A stretch of 35,576 nucleotides of DNA, taken from assembly GCA_902584635.1 (NCBI GenBank), contig CACIAQ010000017.1, positions 1 to 35,576 of the forward strand, written 5' to 3'. Below the pieces are notes generated by a model. That model was given only the letters and a program-made list of their open reading frames with translations. It was not told where the DNA came from and did no database searches. The stretch's first letter is position 1; each line of letters starts with the position of its first letter. This DNA is from an uncultured Alphaproteobacteria bacterium (GTDB lineage: Bacteria; Pseudomonadota; Alphaproteobacteria; Rhodobacterales; Rhodobacteraceae). Shown piece after piece: positions 1 through 9,093 of the stretch. The position numbers and the translations under genes are program-made.

Positions 1-707
1 GAGGCGCATTAATGACAAATATTAGACAGGCAAAAAAATTAGCTAAAAGTTTAGTGTCTGTTTCAAATGCGTCTAACTGCAAAACCAAAGCGCTTTTAAC
101 AAGCATGGATGACCCACTCAGCTCATCTATTGGCAATTCTTTGGAAGTACAAACAGCTGTTGAAGTTTTATTAGGTAAAAATAAAAATGAACAGGCGCTC
201 TTAGACACAACAATAGCTTTAACTATAGAACTATATTCAATGGTTTTCTCTGAAAAAAGCCATATAGAAATTAAGCAGAAAGTCTATTCACTACTTGAGT
301 CAGGGTACGTAGCAGAACGCTTCGAAAAAATGGTATCAGCTTTAGGAGGACCAAAACACTTTCTATCATCCTATAAGGAGGTTCTCCCAAGAGCTGACTC
401 CATGGTGCCAATCAAGGCAAAAAAGGAAGGTTACATAACTCAAATTAATACAAAAGCATTGGGAGATATTCTTGTAAAAATGGGCGGAGGAAGACAGAAA
501 GCATCAGATAAACTTGACCTATCTGTCGGATATACAAAGGTGGCAAAATCAGGGAAGAAGGTCAATTCAAAAACTACTCTCTTGTTTTTACATGTCCCAG
601 AAAAAATTTTTACTCCCTCCTTGGAAGACGAGATCAGTGACTGCTTTTCCATCTCGGAAAAAAAGCCAGAGCAAAGCAATGATTTAATTTTGCAAAAAGT
701 GAGTTGA
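1..707 (+). CDS. deoA: Thymidine phosphorylase, C-terminal part (5' end cut by window edge)
   Basis: Cytosolic enzyme that splits thymidine with phosphate into thymine and 2-deoxyribose-1-phosphate. The frame is open to the window edge, and the first residues (GALM) align with the SGAFM stretch in the middle of DeoA. The ATG at 12 is therefore internal, and about 200 N-terminal residues lie outside. Visible family features are the ALLTSMDDPLSSSIGN segment, the VEVLLG helix and the glycine-rich MGGGRQKASDKLD loop followed by SVGYT, typical of the pyrimidine nucleoside phosphorylase C-terminal domain. Its stop codon overlaps the deoB start by one base (TGATG), so the two genes are very likely translationally coupled. 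Its sugar product is the substrate of DeoB. Confidence 0.95.
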   Translation, partial: GALMTNIRQAKKLAKSLVSVSNASNCKTKALLTSMDDPLSSSIGNSLEVQTAVEVLLGKNKNEQALLDTTIALTIELYSMVFSEKSHIEIKQKVYSLLESGYVAERFEKMVSALGGPKHFLSSYKEVLPRADSMVPIKAKKEGYITQINTKALGDILVKMGGGRQKASDKLDLSVGYTKVAKSGKKVNSKTTLLFLHVPEKIFTPSLEDEISDCFSISEKKPEQSNDLILQKVS

Positions 708-1891
708 TGGGGAAGGCTATCTTGATTGTTTTGGACTCACTAGGCATAGGTGGTGCTCCTGACGCAAATTTTTATAATGATGAGGGAGCCAACACATTTG
801 GTTCTATTGCTTTAGCCTGTGCAAGCGGTGATGCGGATATTGGAAGAAAGGGGTCATTAATGGTCCCAAACTTAGAGTCTTTAGGAATTTATAGCGCTAC
901 AAGGCTATCAACAGGCCTGACCTTTCCTAATACCAATAGCACTATTGGGTCATATGCAGTAGCTAAGGAACGCTCCAAGGGTAAAGATACTCCTACCGGT
1001 CATCATGAAATAGTTGGTTTTACAAATCCAGTTGGTTGGCATACCTTCTCAGAAGTTGTTCCAGTTTTTCCTGAAAAACATACAAAAACTCTTATCCAGA
1101 CAGCTAAGTTAACTGGTATTTTAGGAAACAAACATGCGTCTGGCGAAGAAATTATCAAAGAATTTGGGGAAAGACACCTTAACAGCGGTTGCCCTATAGT
1201 ATATACCTCTGCTGACAGTGTTTTGCAAATAGCAGCTCACGAACATGTTTTTGCCTTAGATCGGTTATATAATACTTGTGAAATTGCAGCTGAAATCTTT
1301 GATGAATTGAGAGTACAGCGAATAATTGCGAGACCTTTTCTTGGGAAAAACAAGGATGAGTTCTTTCGTACCAAAAATAGAAAAGATTTCATATCACCGC
1401 CACCAATAGACACTTTGTGTGACAAAGTCATAAAATCTGGAAAAAAATGTTTCGGCATTGGTAAAATTGCAGACATTTTTGGACAAAGGGGAGTAAGTGA
1501 ATCTGTATCAGGGATGTCGGATGATAAATTATTTGATGAGATGCTAAAGATAATTACAAAGGCAAATTCCGGCGATTTAATCTTTGCAAACTTCGTTGAA
1601 TTCGATACCTTATACGGTCATAGGAGAGATTTACCTGGTTATGCAAGAGCACTAGAAAATTTTGACAAGCAGTTACCGAGACTATTTTCAAATTTAAATA
1701 AGGACGATTTTTTGGTTATAACAGCTGATCATGGAAACGATCCTTCTTTTGCAGGAACAGATCATACAAGAGAACAAGTTCCTGTATTAATAAAAAACCG
1801 AAAATTGATTAATAAATGTTACGGACAAATAAATTTTTCTGATATAGGTTCATTAATAGAAAATTTCCTTGGATTAAAAACAGACGAATAG
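707..1891 (+). CDS. deoB: Phosphopentomutase
   Basis: Interconverts (deoxy)ribose-1-phosphate and -5-phosphate, passing deoxyribose from DeoA towards glycolysis. It belongs to the alkaline phosphatase-like metalloenzyme superfamily. Motifs in order: LDSLGIGGAPDA at the N-terminus (first metal-binding Asp), KDTPTGHHE (phospho-acceptor Thr), FVEFDTLYGHRRD and TADHGNDPSFAGTDHTREQVP near the C-terminus (metal-binding Asp and His). The length of 394 residues matches bacterial family members. A TTG lies one codon upstream, but the ATG at 707 overlapping the deoA stop is the more natural start. Second gene of a deoA-deoB-add-upp operon. Confidence 0.97.
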   Translation: MGKAILIVLDSLGIGGAPDANFYNDEGANTFGSIALACASGDADIGRKGSLMVPNLESLGIYSATRLSTGLTFPNTNSTIGSYAVAKERSKGKDTPTGHHEIVGFTNPVGWHTFSEVVPVFPEKHTKTLIQTAKLTGILGNKHASGEEIIKEFGERHLNSGCPIVYTSADSVLQIAAHEHVFALDRLYNTCEIAAEIFDELRVQRIIARPFLGKNKDEFFRTKNRKDFISPPPIDTLCDKVIKSGKKCFGIGKIADIFGQRGVSESVSGMSDDKLFDEMLKIITKANSGDLIFANFVEFDTLYGHRRDLPGYARALENFDKQLPRLFSNLNKDDFLVITADHGNDPSFAGTDHTREQVPVLIKNRKLINKCYGQINFSDIGSLIENFLGLKTDE

Positions 1892-1901
1892 GTTTTTAAA
1901 T

Positions 1902-2879
1902 ATGAGCTCATTTACATTATGTAAAAAGGTTGAACTACACTTGCATTTGGAAGGAGCAGCTTCACCACTCTTCGTAAGAGACATATGTAAAAGTAGCGGC
2001 ACTCAAATACCAGCAATTTTTGATAAAGCTGGAAACTATAAATGGCAGAATTTTGACCAATTCCTCAGCATCTATGAAATAGTAACGAACTTATTTTTAG
2101 AAGAAAAAAAATTTGAGGCACTAATGAGACATATACTTGATAAGCAGGTTAAAGAAAACGTTGTATACACTGAGATTTTTTTAGGCCCCCATTTATGGAG
2201 TGACAAACCTTCTGACCGATGGGAGCAGTTTTTGCAAATTGCTAGCAATACTGCTGATGAATATAAAAACAAATTTGGGATTCATACCTATTTTATAATT
2301 GTTTGTATAAGACATCTTGGTCCAGAAAAGGCTTTAGAAGCCTCAAAGTTTGCCTCAAAAGTTAAGGAAAACAAGGTTATAGGGTTTGGAATGGCAGGAG
2401 ATGAAAAAAAATTCAATACCTTGGATTTTATGGAGAGCTTTAATTTCGCTAGGAATTCGGGGCTGGGAATAACTACACATGCAGGAGAAATATGTGGAAC
2501 GAAATCTGTAGATGAGGCGATAAAATTAGGAGTGACAAGAATAGGGCATGGTGTAAGATCAAGCGAAAGTGAGGAAACAATTAAGAAACTAAGAGAAAAG
2601 AACATTATGCTGGAACTATGTCCAGGTTCAAATATAGCTCTAGGCTTATATTCATCACTTGAAGATCATCCAATAAATTTTTTATTCAGGAAAAACATCC
2701 CAATCTCTATCTCAACAGATGATCCTCCATTCTTTTTTACGTCTTTATCGAAAGAATATGAAAAACTTCATAATGTTTTTGATTGGGGAGTAGAAATATT
2801 CAATAAAATTAATAAAAGATCTTTAGAGTTTGCTTTTTGCGACTCAGAACTCAAAGAAAAATTGTCTCAACAACTGTAG
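1902..2879 (+). CDS. add: Adenosine deaminase
   Basis: Hydrolytically deaminates adenosine or deoxyadenosine to (deoxy)inosine in the cytosol, using one zinc ion. The 325-residue TIM-barrel protein shows the zinc-site HLHLEG near residue 13, THAGE (metal His and catalytic region), RIGHGV (catalytic His) and STDDPPFF (metal-binding Asp). These are the hallmark motifs of the adenosine/AMP deaminase family. The gene begins 10 bp after deoB and ends 11 bp before upp, so it sits inside the nucleoside salvage operon. An adenine deaminase-like subfamily member is possible because these enzymes share motifs, but the purine/pyrimidine salvage context favours adenosine deaminase. Confidence 0.9.
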   Translation: MSSFTLCKKVELHLHLEGAASPLFVRDICKSSGTQIPAIFDKAGNYKWQNFDQFLSIYEIVTNLFLEEKKFEALMRHILDKQVKENVVYTEIFLGPHLWSDKPSDRWEQFLQIASNTADEYKNKFGIHTYFIIVCIRHLGPEKALEASKFASKVKENKVIGFGMAGDEKKFNTLDFMESFNFARNSGLGITTHAGEICGTKSVDEAIKLGVTRIGHGVRSSESEETIKKLREKNIMLELCPGSNIALGLYSSLEDHPINFLFRKNIPISISTDDPPFFFTSLSKEYEKLHNVFDWGVEIFNKINKRSLEFAFCDSELKEKLSQQL

Positions 2880-2890
2880 AAAGTAAATAA

Positions 2891-3520
2891 ATGGAAAACT
2901 TAACAGTAATTAACCATCCACTGATTCAACATAAACTGACTGAAATGCGAAAAAAGACAACTTCTTCTAATCATTTTAGAGCACTTTTAAAAGAAATAAG
3001 TTTATTGCTTGCTTATGAAATTACTAGGAATTTGCCGATGGAAAAGACCTCTATAGAAACACCTTTGGAACGTTTCGATGCCCCTACCTTGGCCGGGAAA
3101 AAGCTAGCCTTGATTTCTATTTTAAGGGCTGGTAACGGTTTGCTTGATGGTGTTTTGGAGCTAATACCTTCGGCTCGAGTGGGGTTTCTTGGTTTGTATA
3201 GGAATGAAAAAACATTGCAACCTGTCGAATACTTCTCCAAGGTTCCTAGTGATTTGAACAATCGTGTTTGTGTAGTTGTTGATCCAATGCTCGCAACAGG
3301 TGGTTCCGTTTCATTCGCAGTAGATTATCTTAAGAAAAAGGGAGCGAAAGATATAAGGTTTTTGTGCCTACTGGCTGCGCCAGAGGGCGTGGAAATAATG
3401 CAGAAAAATCACCCAGATGTCAAAATATTCACAGCATCATTAGACAGGTCACTAAACGAAATTGGATACATATTACCTGGGCTTGGAGATGCTGGGGATA
3501 GATTATACGGTACAAAATAG
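2891..3520 (+). CDS. upp: Uracil phosphoribosyltransferase
   Basis: Converts uracil and PRPP to UMP. At 209 residues it has the standard family length. The PRPP-binding loop reads [10 protein letters not shown] near residues 129-138, and the uracil-binding C-terminus reads [13 protein letters not shown], which is almost invariant in Upp. The N-terminal [13 protein letters not shown] is also typical. It is the last gene of the deoA-deoB-add-upp run, with an 11-bp gap upstream. It ends 14 bp from a convergent gene, with no clear hairpin terminator between them. Together the operon recovers free bases and pentose phosphate from nucleosides. Confidence 0.97.
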   Translation: MENLTVINHPLIQHKLTEMRKKTTSSNHFRALLKEISLLLAYEITRNLPMEKTSIETPLERFDAPTLAGKKLALISILRAGNGLLDGVLELIPSARVGFLGLYRNEKTLQPVEYFSKVPSDLNNRVCVVVDPMLATGGSVSFAVDYLKKKGAKDIRFLCLLAAPEGVEIMQKNHPDVKIFTASLDRSLNEIGYILPGLGDAGDRLYGTK

Positions 3521-3534
3521 AGAGTATAAATTTT

Positions 3535-5478
3535 TTATCCTGGAATTCTAAGAGTTTCTTGTCGACTTCCATTAGTGATATGAATTTTGTCTAGATCAAT
3601 GCTTATAACCCTCCAACCATTTCCAAACTGTTGACCTACTTTAACTTTTACAGTATTGCCCGAAGATAATCTTATAAGAGCAATGCGTCCCGTTCTTTTT
3701 CCAAAAATACCGATAAGATTTGTTCTATTAAGCTCAATCAAATTTTTAAGAGTTGAGTTTCCTACTATAGAAGCTCTTTTTGGAATGCTTGGAGGGTTAC
3801 TTCTTACATTCAAGTTTCTGATTGAGCTAGCCATTACTTTTTTCAGTCTACTAACAGCAGAAGGCATTTCTGGCGGAAGCTCAACAAATGTCACTGCTCC
3901 TGTAGATTTAGTGGGATCTTCTAGAACCTTGATTGAATCTATAATCTTTGGTTTCATGATAGGCGATCTTCCACTCCATAAAGATAGGAGTGAGGGGTAT
4001 TTTTCTGTATTACCACTTAATAACTTAATATTTAGACCTTTGTCCTTTAGTTTTACATTTAGTTGATGATTTAATGTCAGTTCGTTCCCATAAGATGTTG
4101 TAATAGTACTAATTGGCAATTCTTCTCTAATTAGGTCTGTTGGGATTAAAAAAATCTTATTTTCATCATTAATAGAGTTGAAGCTCATCAATTTATTTGG
4201 AGCAAGAATATCTGGCTTCTCGATGCCAAAGTATAACAATGGGAGAGTGCTAGCTCTATTATTTGCTGTCGTTATTAATATTTTAGTTGAAGAAATGTCT
4301 GAGAAAACCTCTTCAATAACTATTCTTTTATATTCGTGGTTTTTAATTCTTTCCATTTTTGGAGTTTCAAAAATCTTTTTGCCTTTGAAGGTATTTGAAA
4401 CAGTTTCCGATTTTTTTAAATAACTCTTTTGCTGATTAGTTGAATATAAAAAATCATCGTCAACTCTAGGAAGTGCCCCATAAGTTTTTTTTGGTAGGTT
4501 TTCAAAAAGCTCTAATGGGTTATATTTTTGTAAGAAATTAAACTCTTTAAGATCATTAAACATTTTCTGTTCTTCAGGTATTGAAACATGAATAATTGTC
4601 CCTCTAACATTTAGTTCTATCACTTTTGGTGTTTTGAGGTTGGCGGCTAATTGTGATTCCATCGAGAATTTATTGATTGGTTCCAAATTAAGCCCTTGAT
4701 AGTATGGATTTCGGGGTGCAAAGGCTAAACTTTTATTGCTCTGTTGAAAAGTGGAAATATCTATCTGATAAGGCAAAACTTTTTTTGCCTGTCTCAATAA
4801 ATGAAGTGTGTTTTTAAATTTTTTTTTCTCTTCAATAAAATTTTTAGGTTCAGCTAAATAGTTATAGGGCCTATTATTATATGTATGTTCCAAAAAAGTG
4901 GATGCTAGAGATATCAAAAAGCCAGCGAATAGTAAAATACTTGCTAACGTAAGAAACTGCGTAAATCTTTTATCTTCAAACTCAAAGGGTCGTCTTGAAC
5001 TATTATCATTAAAAAAAATGGGACTTTTTTTAAACCCAGAGATCTTACTTGAGGCGAGATACCTTTCTGGGCGAAACCCGGATCTTTTTACAAAATTTCT
5101 AGATTCAGCTATCGAATTTGCAGAGATTGCTGCAATAGGAACAGTACTTCTTGTGGAAGAGTCCCCAATGGCAATTAAAAGCTCATTTTCATTTAGTCCA
5201 CAGCGTTTAGCTGTCTCTTTTTTGCAATGCTCAATAGAAAAATCATTTTCAAAAACGATAGTTTGTGAGAGAATCAATTCCCTGGGTAGAAGAATATCTA
5301 CTATAGGTTTTTTTGTTGATAAAGCGGCTGCCTGTTTTCTTAGCGACTGCAGATCTTTTTCAAGGGTTTTTGAAGAAGGATCAACTGAGCCGAGTACAAT
5401 CCAAGACTTCTTACCACTTTTTTTCAAAAGTTGTATTGATGTTTTTGATAAATTTAAGGCTAGTCTATTTTCATTCAT
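3535..5478 (-). CDS. Single-pass membrane protein with PilP/GspC-like C-terminal domain
   Basis: A 647-residue protein of uncertain role. It has an N-terminal region of about 165 residues with no signal peptide, then one hydrophobic segment at about residues 174-193, then a long polar region of some 360 residues without an obvious fold. The last 70-90 residues contain NLIGIFGKRTGRIALIRL followed by SSGNTVKVKVGQQFGNGWRV. That pattern resembles the beta-rich periplasmic domain of PilP (type IV pili) and GspC (type II secretion): a G-x-RALVRL strand, an SG turn and a KVG strand. The layout suggests a cytoplasmic head and a periplasmic arm, as in GspL/PilN-type assembly-platform proteins. No other pilus or secretion genes are adjacent. 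The C-terminal similarity is seen directly; an assembly role is inference. Confidence 0.6.
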   Translation of the reverse strand: MNENRLALNLSKTSIQLLKKSGKKSWIVLGSVDPSSKTLEKDLQSLRKQAAALSTKKPIVDILLPRELILSQTIVFENDFSIEHCKKETAKRCGLNENELLIAIGDSSTRSTVPIAAISANSIAESRNFVKRSGFRPERYLASSKISGFKKSPIFFNDNSSRRPFEFEDKRFTQFLTLASILLFAGFLISLASTFLEHTYNNRPYNYLAEPKNFIEEKKKFKNTLHLLRQAKKVLPYQIDISTFQQSNKSLAFAPRNPYYQGLNLEPINKFSMESQLAANLKTPKVIELNVRGTIIHVSIPEEQKMFNDLKEFNFLQKYNPLELFENLPKKTYGALPRVDDDFLYSTNQQKSYLKKSETVSNTFKGKKIFETPKMERIKNHEYKRIVIEEVFSDISSTKILITTANNRASTLPLLYFGIEKPDILAPNKLMSFNSINDENKIFLIPTDLIREELPISTITTSYGNELTLNHQLNVKLKDKGLNIKLLSGNTEKYPSLLSLWSGRSPIMKPKIIDSIKVLEDPTKSTGAVTFVELPPEMPSAVSRLKKVMASSIRNLNVRSNPPSIPKRASIVGNSTLKNLIELNRTNLIGIFGKRTGRIALIRLSSGNTVKVKVGQQFGNGWRVISIDLDKIHITNGSRQETLRIPG

Positions 5479-5576
5479 GGCAATTTGTGTAAGCTAACTC
5501 CAGAGATACCATAACATATCATACTCCATACAACCAGAAAACTCATTGATGAGATGATTGCATAAGTGATTTCAAA

Positions 5577-6329
5577 TCAATTTGCTTGAATCTTGAAAAG
5601 CGTTATTCCTACTACTGTTGATACATTTAATGAAGAAAAATTATGGTTGCCGTCTATAGACACTAACATATCGCAGTGTTTTCTTGTTAAACGTCTAATT
5701 CCTTTTCCCTCAGCGCCAAAAACAATTGCTATATCACTATTCCCTTTTTCAAGTGAAGAGATTCTATTTGTTGAATTTTCATCAAGTCCTATGACGACAT
5801 AGCCAAATTTTTTCAATCTAACGATTGTTTGAGAAATGTTGGTGACTTGAATATAAGGCATTTGTTCAAAGGCACCTGAAGCTGCTTTAACAAGGCTTCC
5901 ATTCTCACTTGAGCCACCGTTAAGGGAGTTTATAATAGCATTGCAATTAAAGAAAAGGCTTGATCTGGTTATAGCTCCAACATTTTGTGGATCGCTCACC
6001 TTATCTAAAATAATAACTAGTCTAGGTTGTTTATTGTTTTGGAGTTCACTAATATCGTTTGGTTGTTTCAATGGGCTTACCTTTAAAATAGCTCCTTGGT
6101 GAACTTTATTTTCAGAAATTGGTAAGTTTTTTGAGTTATCAAGATTAAATGTTGGTATTTTGGGTGCTTTATTATCCTTGAAAACCTTTGCTCTTGCATT
6201 TTGACTAATCCATAACGCATGTTTTCGCCGTTTAGGATTTTCGATCGCTGCCTTTACAGCGTGCAAGCCAAACATATAGTAGTCATTGTTTGCTAAAATT
6301 TTTTTTGATCTTTTTTTACTTTGAATCAT
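5577..6329 (-). CDS. rlmB: 23S rRNA (guanosine-2'-O)-methyltransferase RlmB, SpoU/TrmH family
   Basis: Uses S-adenosylmethionine to 2'-O-methylate rRNA; the family target is G2251 of 23S rRNA. All three SpoU motifs are present in the knotted C-terminal domain: LDKVSDPQNVGAITRSS (motif 1, Asn and Arg), VFGAEGKGIRRL (motif 2) and SLNVSTVVGITLF (motif 3). The N-terminal part has the FGLHAVKAAIENP start of the RlmB substrate-binding domain, preceded by a short basic tail. The length of 250 residues is normal. TrmH-family tRNA methyltransferases share the motifs, but the GLHAV N-terminus favours RlmB. It is divergent from tRNA-Tyr across an 88-bp promoter region. Confidence 0.9.
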   Translation of the reverse strand: MIQSKKRSKKILANNDYYMFGLHAVKAAIENPKRRKHALWISQNARAKVFKDNKAPKIPTFNLDNSKNLPISENKVHQGAILKVSPLKQPNDISELQNNKQPRLVIILDKVSDPQNVGAITRSSLFFNCNAIINSLNGGSSENGSLVKAASGAFEQMPYIQVTNISQTIVRLKKFGYVVIGLDENSTNRISSLEKGNSDIAIVFGAEGKGIRRLTRKHCDMLVSIDGNHNFSSLNVSTVVGITLFKIQAN

Positions 6330-6368
6330 GCTAATCGATATTATTAGTTTTCAACTTGTATCTTTCTG

Positions 6369-6397
6369 TTTACACTTCGCAATATCGGTTGTAAAAC
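6369..6397 (+). promoter_or_regulatory. Possible sigma70-type promoter for tRNA-Tyr
   Basis: TTTACA (6369-6374) and TAAAAC (6392-6397) are separated by 17 bp and lie about 20 bp upstream of the mature tRNA 5' end, leaving a short leader for RNase P. The -10 box is a weak match, so this is tentative. rlmB must be transcribed from the opposite strand of the same 88-bp interval. Confidence 0.35.
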
Positions 6398-6417
6398 CCT
6401 TTTACACCTAGATTATA

Positions 6418-6503
6418 GGAGGGGTGGCAGAGCGGTCAAATGCAACGGACTGTAACTCCGTCGGGGAAACCCTACATAGGTTCGAATCCTATCCCCTCCA
6501 CCA
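6418..6503 (+). tRNA. tRNA-Tyr (GTA anticodon)
   Basis: The acceptor stem GGAGGGG (6418-6424) pairs with CCCCTCC (6493-6499), followed by the discriminator A and an encoded CCA. The anticodon arm ACGGA-CTGTAAC-TCCGT places GTA at 6452-6454. The T arm carries GGTTCGAATCC. A long variable arm makes it a class II tRNA, as expected for bacterial tyrosine tRNA. It is 86 nt including CCA. kdsD begins 28 bp downstream. Confidence 0.97.
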
Positions 6504-6531
6504 TAAAACAGTAGATAAAATAATTACTTAA

Positions 6532-7524
6532 ATGATTTCAGCTCCTTCAAAAAAAACTGCTAGAGACAATAAAGAAAAAAATATACAAGAAATTGGGAAA
6601 CGTGTTATCAAGTTAGAGGCGTCAGCTCTTTCCAAGCTAGCGTCTAATATACCAAGAGATTTTTCACGAACAATAGAAGCCGTATTGAAAACAAAGGGTA
6701 GGGTTATTGTATGTGGTGTTGGAAAGTCTGGTCATGTTGGTAGAAAAATTGCAGCTACTATGGCCAGTACGGGCACCCCAGCCAGCTTTGTTCATGCAAC
6801 GGAAGCTAGTCATGGTGACTTAGGAATGATTACGCCTGACGATTTTTGTTTACTTATTTCTAATTCGGGTGAGACATCAGAGTTAAATAACATTGTAGCG
6901 CACGCCAAAAGATTTAATATTCCAATAGCCGTAATATCTTCTTTCAAAAATAGCGCTCTTATGAACGCTGCTGACTTTAAGTTGTTACTTACAAATGCCC
7001 CAGAAGCCTGCACCATAAGTATGGCTCCAACAACATCAACGGTACTTACAATGGCATTAGGCGATGCATTAGCTGTTTCACTCATGAAGCAGCGAGATTT
7101 TAAGCCTGAGGATTTCAGGGTTTTACATCCTGGAGGGAACCTCGGGTTGCAAATGATAACAGTATCACAATTAATGCGCCAAAAGAGTGAAATGGCTATT
7201 GTAACAACTGACTTTAAGATGAGCAGTATAGTTTCTCGTATGACTGATACCGGATTTGGTATTGCAATTTTAGTGGATGAGAAAGGTGAATTATTTGGAG
7301 TAATAACAGATGGAGATCTAAGAAGAAATTTTAAAAATCTACTTTCTTTTTCACCAGCAGACATAGCTACATCGAGTCCTATCACAGTAAACCCCTCTGA
7401 TTTAGTTTCCGTTGCGTTGGAAAAAATGGAAAAAAATAAAATTTATGCTGTAATTGTAACCCAAAAAGAAAAACCAGTTGGGCTTTTACGTATGCACGAT
7501 ATTCTAAGATCAGGCATAAAGTGA
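6532..7524 (+). CDS. kdsD: Arabinose-5-phosphate isomerase (SIS + two CBS domains)
   Basis: Isomerises ribulose-5-phosphate to arabinose-5-phosphate, the first committed step to Kdo, the inner-core sugar of lipopolysaccharide. The SIS domain (about residues 50-180) contains VCGVGKSGHVGRKIAATMAS and the SNSGETSEL phosphate-binding loop; HPGGNLGLQ marks its end. Two CBS domains fill the C-terminus from about residue 210, including FGVITDGDLRR and VGLLRMHDILRSGI. The 330-residue length matches KdsD/KpsF/GutQ. Its last four bases overlap the GTG start of kdsB, so both Kdo genes form one transcript. GutQ is a close paralogue, but pairing with kdsB supports KdsD. Confidence 0.95.
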   Translation: MISAPSKKTARDNKEKNIQEIGKRVIKLEASALSKLASNIPRDFSRTIEAVLKTKGRVIVCGVGKSGHVGRKIAATMASTGTPASFVHATEASHGDLGMITPDDFCLLISNSGETSELNNIVAHAKRFNIPIAVISSFKNSALMNAADFKLLLTNAPEACTISMAPTTSTVLTMALGDALAVSLMKQRDFKPEDFRVLHPGGNLGLQMITVSQLMRQKSEMAIVTTDFKMSSIVSRMTDTGFGIAILVDEKGELFGVITDGDLRRNFKNLLSFSPADIATSSPITVNPSDLVSVALEKMEKNKIYAVIVTQKEKPVGLLRMHDILRSGIK

Positions 7525-8339
7525 AGGCAATAGTTGTTATTCCGGCCCGCTACGCTTCTACTAGGTTTCCTGGTAAGCCGCTTAAATTGCTTTCTATTGG
7601 TGGCGGTAGGTACAAGTCACTTATTCAACTTTCTTGGGAGTCAGCCAGCAAGATAAAATGCGTGAAAGAAATTTTTATTGCAACCGATGACAAACGAATT
7701 CAAGACGAAGCAGAGTCATTTGGAGCCAAAGTGATTATGACATCAGAAGATTGCATCAATGGAACAGAGCGATGTGCAGAGGCAATAGATAATATAAATT
7801 TTGATGGCGATTTAGTTATCAACTTTCAGGGAGATGCCCCCTTAACTCCATCATGGTTTGTTGAAGACTTGATACAAGTATTTAAAGACGATGCGAATGC
7901 TCAAATTGCTACCCCAGTTTTGAGATTAGATACGATGGCCCTCAAAGCATTCAAACTAGATAGAATTAATGGCCGGGTTGGTAGCACTACTGTTGTGTTT
8001 GATACCGACTGGAATGCTTTATATTTTTCAAAAGAGATAGTCCCATACTTTGATGAAAAACGCTTGAACATAGGGGAGGCGCCCCCGATTTTTCATCATG
8101 TAGGGGTCTATGCCTACAGACCTGAAATTCTCCTAAATTATAAATCATGGAATGCTAGTGATCTTGAACTATTAGAGGGCTTAGAGCAATTAAGATTTCT
8201 TGAAAACAAGCATTCTATAAAATGTGTTTTAGTCGATGGTAAAGGTAGGGAATTTTGGGAACTAAATAATCCCGAAGATGTGCCTAGGATAGAAAAAGTA
8301 ATCAACGATGATATGAGTAAAAAGGGAAAGAAAAAATAA
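7521..8339 (+). CDS. kdsB: 3-deoxy-manno-octulosonate cytidylyltransferase (CMP-Kdo synthetase)
   Basis: Activates Kdo with CTP to CMP-Kdo, the donor for Kdo transfer onto lipid A precursors. The N-terminus VIPARYASTRFPGKPL is the nucleotide-binding signature of the family. INFQGDAPL corresponds to the VNVQGDEP metal/nucleotide site, and FHHVGVYAYRPEIL plus LEQLRFLENKHSIKCV are further characteristic blocks. It starts with GTG at 7521, inside the end of kdsD (4-nt overlap, GTGA). The length is 272 residues, slightly above the typical 245-250 and with a lysine-rich tail. The 118 bp downstream, to the convergent exporter gene, hold only AT-rich sequence. Confidence 0.95.
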   Translation: MKAIVVIPARYASTRFPGKPLKLLSIGGGRYKSLIQLSWESASKIKCVKEIFIATDDKRIQDEAESFGAKVIMTSEDCINGTERCAEAIDNINFDGDLVINFQGDAPLTPSWFVEDLIQVFKDDANAQIATPVLRLDTMALKAFKLDRINGRVGSTTVVFDTDWNALYFSKEIVPYFDEKRLNIGEAPPIFHHVGVYAYRPEILLNYKSWNASDLELLEGLEQLRFLENKHSIKCVLVDGKGREFWELNNPEDVPRIEKVINDDMSKKGKKK

Positions 8340-8457
8340 ATGCACCCAAATGTTTATGCTCACTATTTAATAACGTTTGACTATCTTGAAATTTTTAAGT
8401 TAAAAAATTTAAACCAATGTCAATTTCACCAGTTAATTTATGACTTATATAAGCTAG

Positions 8458-9081
8458 CTAGATTATAGACATGGCTAATGATATAGTATTTGTAAGCACA
8501 GAAGTTGACAGTAACAACATGGTAAATATGACTATCCAATTTATCCAACGCCAGCCTTTTTGATTGTTTATAAAACTTGCAAAGTAAGATGAAGCATATC
8601 CAAGGGAAAAGAAATACAAAAAAGAAGCCGTAGTCGAACCGATTACAAAGAGCATTTTTTTGTCTAAAATCAGTTCTCTAGAAAAACCCCCAATTATGAA
8701 AATTGTATCCCAATATACGTGAGGATTTAGATATGTGAAAGCAAGCGCTTTTATAACAACACTGCTTCGTGAAACTTCACCAAAGGTCTTATTAACTGAA
8801 TAGAAGTCTGTCGAGGCATTAAGTTTATTCCAAATAAAATTAAAAATAAAAACCAACAGCAGCAAATTTAGTGTTAGGTCAACAAATGGATTTGTTTGCG
8901 AAAAGTAAGAAAATGCTACTGCTCCAATAACTATAAATATAAAATCAGAAATCGAGCAAATTAAGCAAACTAAAAACACATGGTTTCGCTTAAGTCCTTG
9001 CTCAATAACAAAGAGATTTTGGGGTCCTATGGCCAAAATTAAGCTCATTCCTAAATAAAATCCGAAAACATAGTTTTCCAT
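8458..9081 (-). CDS. LysE/ArgO-family amino acid exporter
   Basis: Inner-membrane protein of 207 residues with about six hydrophobic segments. The N-terminal motif LAIGPQNLFVIEQGLKRNHV is the signature of the LysE/ArgO family (GPxN-FVI-QG-R-H), and YLNPHVYWDTIFIIGG is the second conserved block. Family members export basic amino acids such as lysine or arginine; the substrate here cannot be read from sequence. It lies 12 bp downstream of cobS on the same strand, so it may be co-transcribed with it although the functions look unrelated. The LysR regulator just upstream is a conceivable but unproven regulator, as LysG and ArgP control lysE and argO elsewhere. Confidence 0.88.
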   Translation of the reverse strand: MENYVFGFYLGMSLILAIGPQNLFVIEQGLKRNHVFLVCLICSISDFIFIVIGAVAFSYFSQTNPFVDLTLNLLLLVFIFNFIWNKLNASTDFYSVNKTFGEVSRSSVVIKALAFTYLNPHVYWDTIFIIGGFSRELILDKKMLFVIGSTTASFLYFFSLGYASSYFASFINNQKGWRWINWIVIFTMLLLSTSVLTNTISLAMSII

Positions 9082-9093
9082 TAATGAAAAACT

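Noticed and set aside
12-707. Complete 231-residue protein starting at ATG 12
   Set aside because: The frame is open to the left edge and aligns with the middle of thymidine phosphorylase, so the ATG is internal.
4898-5497. 199-residue plus-strand frame opposite the PilP-like gene
   Set aside because: Antisense to a longer frame with a membrane segment and a recognisable C-terminal domain. No protein-family signal and no ribosome-binding site.
6810-7385. 191-residue minus-strand frame
   Set aside because: Lies wholly within kdsD on the opposite strand; the kdsD motifs are unambiguous.
8385-8415. Terminator between kdsB and the LysE-type gene
   Set aside because: The inverted repeat AAATTTTT/AAAAATTT is purely A/T, so a stable stem is unlikely.
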